Assembly (NCBI GenBank): GCA_905221605.1
Contig: CAJNDS010001463.1
Coordinates: 1-17,991 of the forward strand
DNA: 17,991 bases
Origin: Symbiodinium natans
Lineage: Eukaryota > Sar > Dinophyceae > Suessiales > Symbiodiniaceae
Direction of reading: 5' to 3'
Shown here: piece by piece, positions 17,454 through 17,991 of the stretch
How positions within the stretch are numbered: position 1 is the stretch's first letter
Layout: each line of letters begins with the position of its first letter
Notes under the pieces: generated by a model
Told to the model about the DNA's origin: nothing
What the model saw: the letters and a program-made list of their open reading frames with translations, nothing else
Databases searched by the model: none
Made by a program: the position numbers and the translations under genes

Positions 17454-17991
17454 GATTGCTGGCGGGGTCCAGGGCGAGGAGTCCTGGCGGGGGGCTCGGG
17501 GGGCAGCGCCCCCCGGAAACGGTGGCGTCGATTTGTATTTTCTTGGTGACCCCCTTCCAAAACTAAAACATAGTTCCAAAAAACAAAACTTTCGGTCAAA
17601 ACTTTCGGTCAAAACTTTCGGTCAAAACTTATTGGGACCTGAACCCTATACAATTTCTATTAAGGCAAGTTCCAAAAAAGAAACCCAGGTGACCAGAGCA
17701 GTGGCCATTTTAAAGGGGTTTTTTTCCGACCCCCGAACCCTATACAATTTCTATATACCTGGATTGCTGGCGGGGTCCAGGGCGAGGAGTCCTGGCGGGG
17801 GGCTCGGGGGGCAGCGCCCCCCGGAAACGGTGGCGTCAATTTGTATTTTCTTGGGGACCCCCTTCCAAAACTAAAAACATAGTTCCAAAAAACAAAACTT
17901 TCGGTCAAAAACTTTCGGTCAAAACTTCGGTCAAAACTTATTGGTGACCTGAACCCTATACATTCTATTAAGCAAGTTCCAAAAAGAAACC
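17454..17991 (+). repeat. Satellite array 2 (start; continues past the window)
   Basis: A full 308-bp unit (17454-17761) is followed by a partial unit (17762-17991) cut by the window edge. Both carry spacer B with three TTTCGGTCAAAAC-type repeats, so array 2 starts with the unit type typical of the right part of array 1. The last 60 bases show several single-base losses relative to consensus. Confidence 0.9.

Noticed and set aside
17245-17874. 209-residue open frame across the start of satellite array 2
   Set aside because: It starts at TTG and simply joins minisatellite, spacer and satellite sequence.
1-17991. Transposase, reverse transcriptase or other mobility gene driving the repeats
   Set aside because: No open frame shows catalytic motifs of such enzymes. 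Any mobility of the repeat modules would need an enzyme from elsewhere.

Overview
The window looks like nuclear, heterochromatin-like DNA from a eukaryote with plant-type (TTTAGGG)n telomeric repeats. Perfect AAACCCT arrays, about 12 kb of head-to-tail satellite, several minisatellite fields and very little coding potential all point away from bacteria, phages and plasmids. TTTAGGG telomeres occur in plants, dinoflagellates, apicomplexan relatives and several algae. A dinoflagellate or another GC-rich protist is my best guess, from the codon use of the small gene-like island and the density of unusual repeats. That guess is an inference and no marker gene supports it.

Layout. 1-70 is the left arm of a dispersed module, here called M. 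78-660 is a degenerate 20-bp minisatellite (field 1). 797-1863 is the only convincing coding island: two overlapping open frames with Cys motifs, followed by a decaying tail, which may be one frameshifted or spliced gene. 2070-2152 is a second M module, followed by a C-rich tract and a minus-strand coding-like scrap (2207-2341). 2337-2387 is a defined left boundary, and 2388-13938 is a tandem satellite of 38 units of about 287-335 bp (mostly 296, 308 or 312). The satellite stops exactly where a perfect 13-copy AAACCCT array starts (13939-14029). A second telomeric array (12 copies, 14451-14534) follows about 0.5 kb later with the same flanks. 14588-14672 is another M module, then a C-rich tract, a second 20-bp minisatellite (14829-15908, related to field 1 but in the opposite orientation), two more M modules, a third degenerate minisatellite (16110-17265) and an M right arm. 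At 17403 the same 51-bp boundary recurs and a second satellite array begins, running off the window.

How the parts relate. No enzyme or operon-like system is visible. The interest is architectural. (1) Both telomeric arrays sit between short inverted repeats (TACAATTTCTAT ... ATAGAAATTGTA). The left flank, ending in CCCTATACAATTTCTAT, is also carried twice in every full satellite unit, once followed by a near copy of the telomeric right flank and once, in the left part of the array, by a remnant AAACC. (2) The direct 20-bp copies explain a recurrent 92-bp deletion in the satellite. (3) Hairpins inside the unit have been lost, inverted and expanded. (4) The three minisatellite fields look like one family, bracketed by M-module arms. 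Almost all long open frames in the satellite lack ATG and are by-products of repetition.
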